Below are positions 62,468-64,000 of a stretch of 64,000 nucleotides of DNA, in pieces. The stretch's first letter is position 1. Each line of letters opens with the position of its first letter. The notes beneath the pieces were generated by a model. The model had not been told where the DNA came from, searched no databases, and saw only the letters and a list, made by a program, of their open reading frames with translations. Source of the stretch: Marinomonas lutimaris (GTDB lineage Bacteria; Pseudomonadota; Gammaproteobacteria; Pseudomonadales; Marinomonadaceae); NCBI RefSeq assembly GCF_019426345.1, contig NZ_JAHLLW010000018.1, positions 1 through 64,000 of the forward strand, written 5' to 3'. The position numbers and the translations under genes are program-made.

Positions 62468-63739
62468 ATGAGTCATTACGTGTTTCACGAGAATATAACG
62501 ACTTGTGAAGAGTGCGATTTTGTTAACAGTATTCCGCCACTACAAAGTGGTGAACGTTTTCGATGCCAACATTGTGATCACGTTTTGGTCAGCGTTCATA
62601 AACATGCTTCAGCAAGAATTATGGGCGCAGGTTTGTCAGCCTTGCTGATGCTGGCGCTGGCGATGAGTTTTCCTTTTCTTGGCTTTTCGACCAACGGTAT
62701 TGAGCGTGGCGTAACTTTGTTTAATACGCTGAGTGTTTTACTCAGTCATGGTTATCTTGTGCTGGGCATTATTATTAGCTTGGCTTTATTTGTTTTTCCA
62801 CTTGTTTATTTGTTTTCGGTTTTATTTCTAGTCTGGTCTTTTCAACATAAAGATGTACTGCGTTCTGCCCAGCGTTATTGTATTCGTTGGATTGTGGTTA
62901 TTCAGCCTTGGTTGATGGTGGATGTTTTCTTAGTTGGCGTCTTGGTGGCATTGGTTAAGATGAGCAGCTTAGCTGATATTTCATTAGAACTGTCTTTTTG
63001 GGCATTTTGCGGTTATGTATTACTGTTGTCAAAAACCGTTATTTTGGTCGATAAACGCTGGTTTTGGAATCGAGTGGCAGGTAAGTCGGCCGATCATTCT
63101 GTGATGAACGCGACAGCTAAGCAGCAAGGGTTAATTGGTTGCCATTTTTGCGGTGCTACTTTGCTTGGCGGTGCGAAGCACTGTGACCGTTGTGGTCATT
63201 CTGTTGATAGCCGCCGGCCGAAAAGTATCAGCATGACAGTTGCTTTGTTGATTGCTTCTGTAGTGATGTATATACCCGCGAATGTTTTTCCGATCATGCA
63301 AACCACATTTTTGGGTAGTACTGAGCCCTCGACTATTATGGGAGGCGTGTTATTACTTTGGTCGTTAGGATCTTATCCTGTTGCCTTGATCATATTGTTT
63401 GCGAGTGTTGTGATTCCTCTCGCTAAAGTATTCGCACTAAGCTGGTTATGTTGGCAAAGCTATTCCCCAAGTGGTAAGCAAACAGAGCAGAAAATGAAGC
63501 TGTATCGTATTACTGAATTGGTAGGACGTTGGTCGATGATCGATGTATTTGTGGTGGCTATTTTGACCAGTTTAGTTCAAATGGGAAATTTCATGTCTAT
63601 TTTGCCAGGCCCTGCGGTGTTGTCTTTTACGGCCGTTATTGTTTTAACTATGTTGGCGGCAATGACATTTGATCCAAGATTATTATGGGATAAAGACGAC
63701 GCACTTAGTGCCTCTTCTTTAGCAAGGAGAAAAGAGTGA
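62468..63739 (+). CDS. pqiA: Paraquat-inducible protein A
   Basis: Inner-membrane partner of an MCE lipid-transport system. The 423-residue protein has two PqiA repeats, each opened by a zinc ribbon: CEECDFVNS with CQHCDHVL, and CHFCGATLLGG with CDRCGHSV. Each repeat has four membrane helices, including WLMVDVFLVGVLVALVKM and RWSMIDVFVVAILTSLVQM. pqiB starts in a GTGA overlap. The pair maintains the outer membrane with PqiC in E. coli. Confidence 0.95.
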   Translation: MSHYVFHENITTCEECDFVNSIPPLQSGERFRCQHCDHVLVSVHKHASARIMGAGLSALLMLALAMSFPFLGFSTNGIERGVTLFNTLSVLLSHGYLVLGIIISLALFVFPLVYLFSVLFLVWSFQHKDVLRSAQRYCIRWIVVIQPWLMVDVFLVGVLVALVKMSSLADISLELSFWAFCGYVLLLSKTVILVDKRWFWNRVAGKSADHSVMNATAKQQGLIGCHFCGATLLGGAKHCDRCGHSVDSRRPKSISMTVALLIASVVMYIPANVFPIMQTTFLGSTEPSTIMGGVLLLWSLGSYPVALIILFASVVIPLAKVFALSWLCWQSYSPSGKQTEQKMKLYRITELVGRWSMIDVFVVAILTSLVQMGNFMSILPGPAVLSFTAVIVLTMLAAMTFDPRLLWDKDDALSASSLARRKE

Positions 63740-64000
63740 GTGACCCGAACAAGCAAGTGGAAAGTATGCGACAAGTCCGATTTAATTCTATCTGGCTCGT
63801 GCCTTTAATTGCGCTTTTGGTTGCCGGTTGGATGCTCTATCAAAATTGGTCAAGCCAAGGTCCAGTCATTACTTTATTGGCTTCTAATGCGGAAGGATTA
63901 GAAATTGGTAAGACAAAACTTAAATCTCGCAACGTAGATGTGGGCAGAGTAATTGATATCCGTTTGAGTGAAGACTATGAAAACGCGATTATCAAAGTTC
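63736..64000 (+). CDS. pqiB: PqiB/MCE family protein, 5' part only
   Basis: The first 88 codons of a membrane-anchored MCE protein, running off the right edge. GTG start overlapping the pqiA stop (GTGA), with AAGGAG upstream. One membrane helix (SIWLVPLIALLVAGWMLYQNW) leads into the first MCE domain (ITLLASNAEGLEIGKTKLK, RNVDVGRVIDIRLSED). This is typical of PqiB. Confidence 0.92.
   Translation, partial: MSDPNKQVESMRQVRFNSIWLVPLIALLVAGWMLYQNWSSQGPVITLLASNAEGLEIGKTKLKSRNVDVGRVIDIRLSEDYENAIIKV

Noticed and set aside
1-64000. CRISPR arrays, tRNA or rRNA genes
   Set aside because: I saw no regularly spaced short direct repeats and no tRNA or rRNA signature while reading; a tRNAscan run could still find one that I missed.

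Overview
The window looks like chromosomal DNA of a marine gammaproteobacterium. The gene set (dusB-fis, accBC-prmA, nrdAB-yfaE, a TAXI-type TRAP transporter, DUF2333, a coq7-type hydroxylase) and the fairly AT-rich composition suggest Marinomonas or a close Oceanospirillales relative. That placement is an inference from gene order and protein character; no database was searched.

Layout. 0-3 kb: TAXI-family TRAP transporter, binding protein plus fused permease cut by the left edge. 3-7.6 kb: HAD hydrolase, SAM methyltransferase, acetyl-CoA synthetase followed by an orphan LuxR-type response regulator, and yidD. 7.7-13 kb: prephenate dehydratase, a TonB-dependent receptor with a coupled periplasmic protein, a YbfF-type esterase and a CDP-alcohol phosphatidyltransferase. 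13-17 kb: class Ia ribonucleotide reductase (nrdA, nrdB, yfaE) behind a tandem pair of NrdR boxes. 17-22.9 kb: DUF1624 membrane protein, AlkB, the HIT-coq7-pdxH cluster, and a 7TM-DISM protein carrying a degenerate hybrid-kinase tail. 22.9-34 kb: purH-purD, dusB-fis, a zinc-ribbon DUF3426 protein, prmA, accBC and dsbD, all on the minus strand. 34-36.3 kb: lipoprotein, DUF2333 protein and a GNAT acetyltransferase.

36.3-56.5 kb alternates housekeeping blocks with accessory inserts. A composite dispersed repeat occurs five times (36.3, 39.2, 40.2-40.6, 50.9 and 55.9-56.3 kb) and borders each insert: a LysR/MATE pair, an orphan HTH protein, and a cassette array. Between the inserts lie dgt, an HTH-only LysR protein, cysH, nudL-pabB, an esterase, a minor-pilin operon and nadE.

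The most notable region is 51.4-55.9 kb. It reads as an integron-type gene-cassette array without an integrase (a CALIN). Three convincing attC sites and one degenerate attC share one orientation. The 5' six bases of cassettes 1 and 2 are exactly complementary to the R'' box at their own 3' ends, as cassette circularisation requires. Cassette 3 matches with one substitution. Cassette genes encode a secreted protein, a GNHR-motif protein, an AAA ATPase with a TOPRIM-like C-terminus (OLD/PARIS-like, a candidate anti-phage effector), a YciI-like protein and a small membrane protein.

56.6-64 kb returns to core-type genes: a PfpI/DJ-1 protein, a ribbon-helix-helix protein, cytochrome b561, rluF, a 38-residue lysine-rich ORF, DUF486, two envelope proteins, and pqiA with the start of pqiB.
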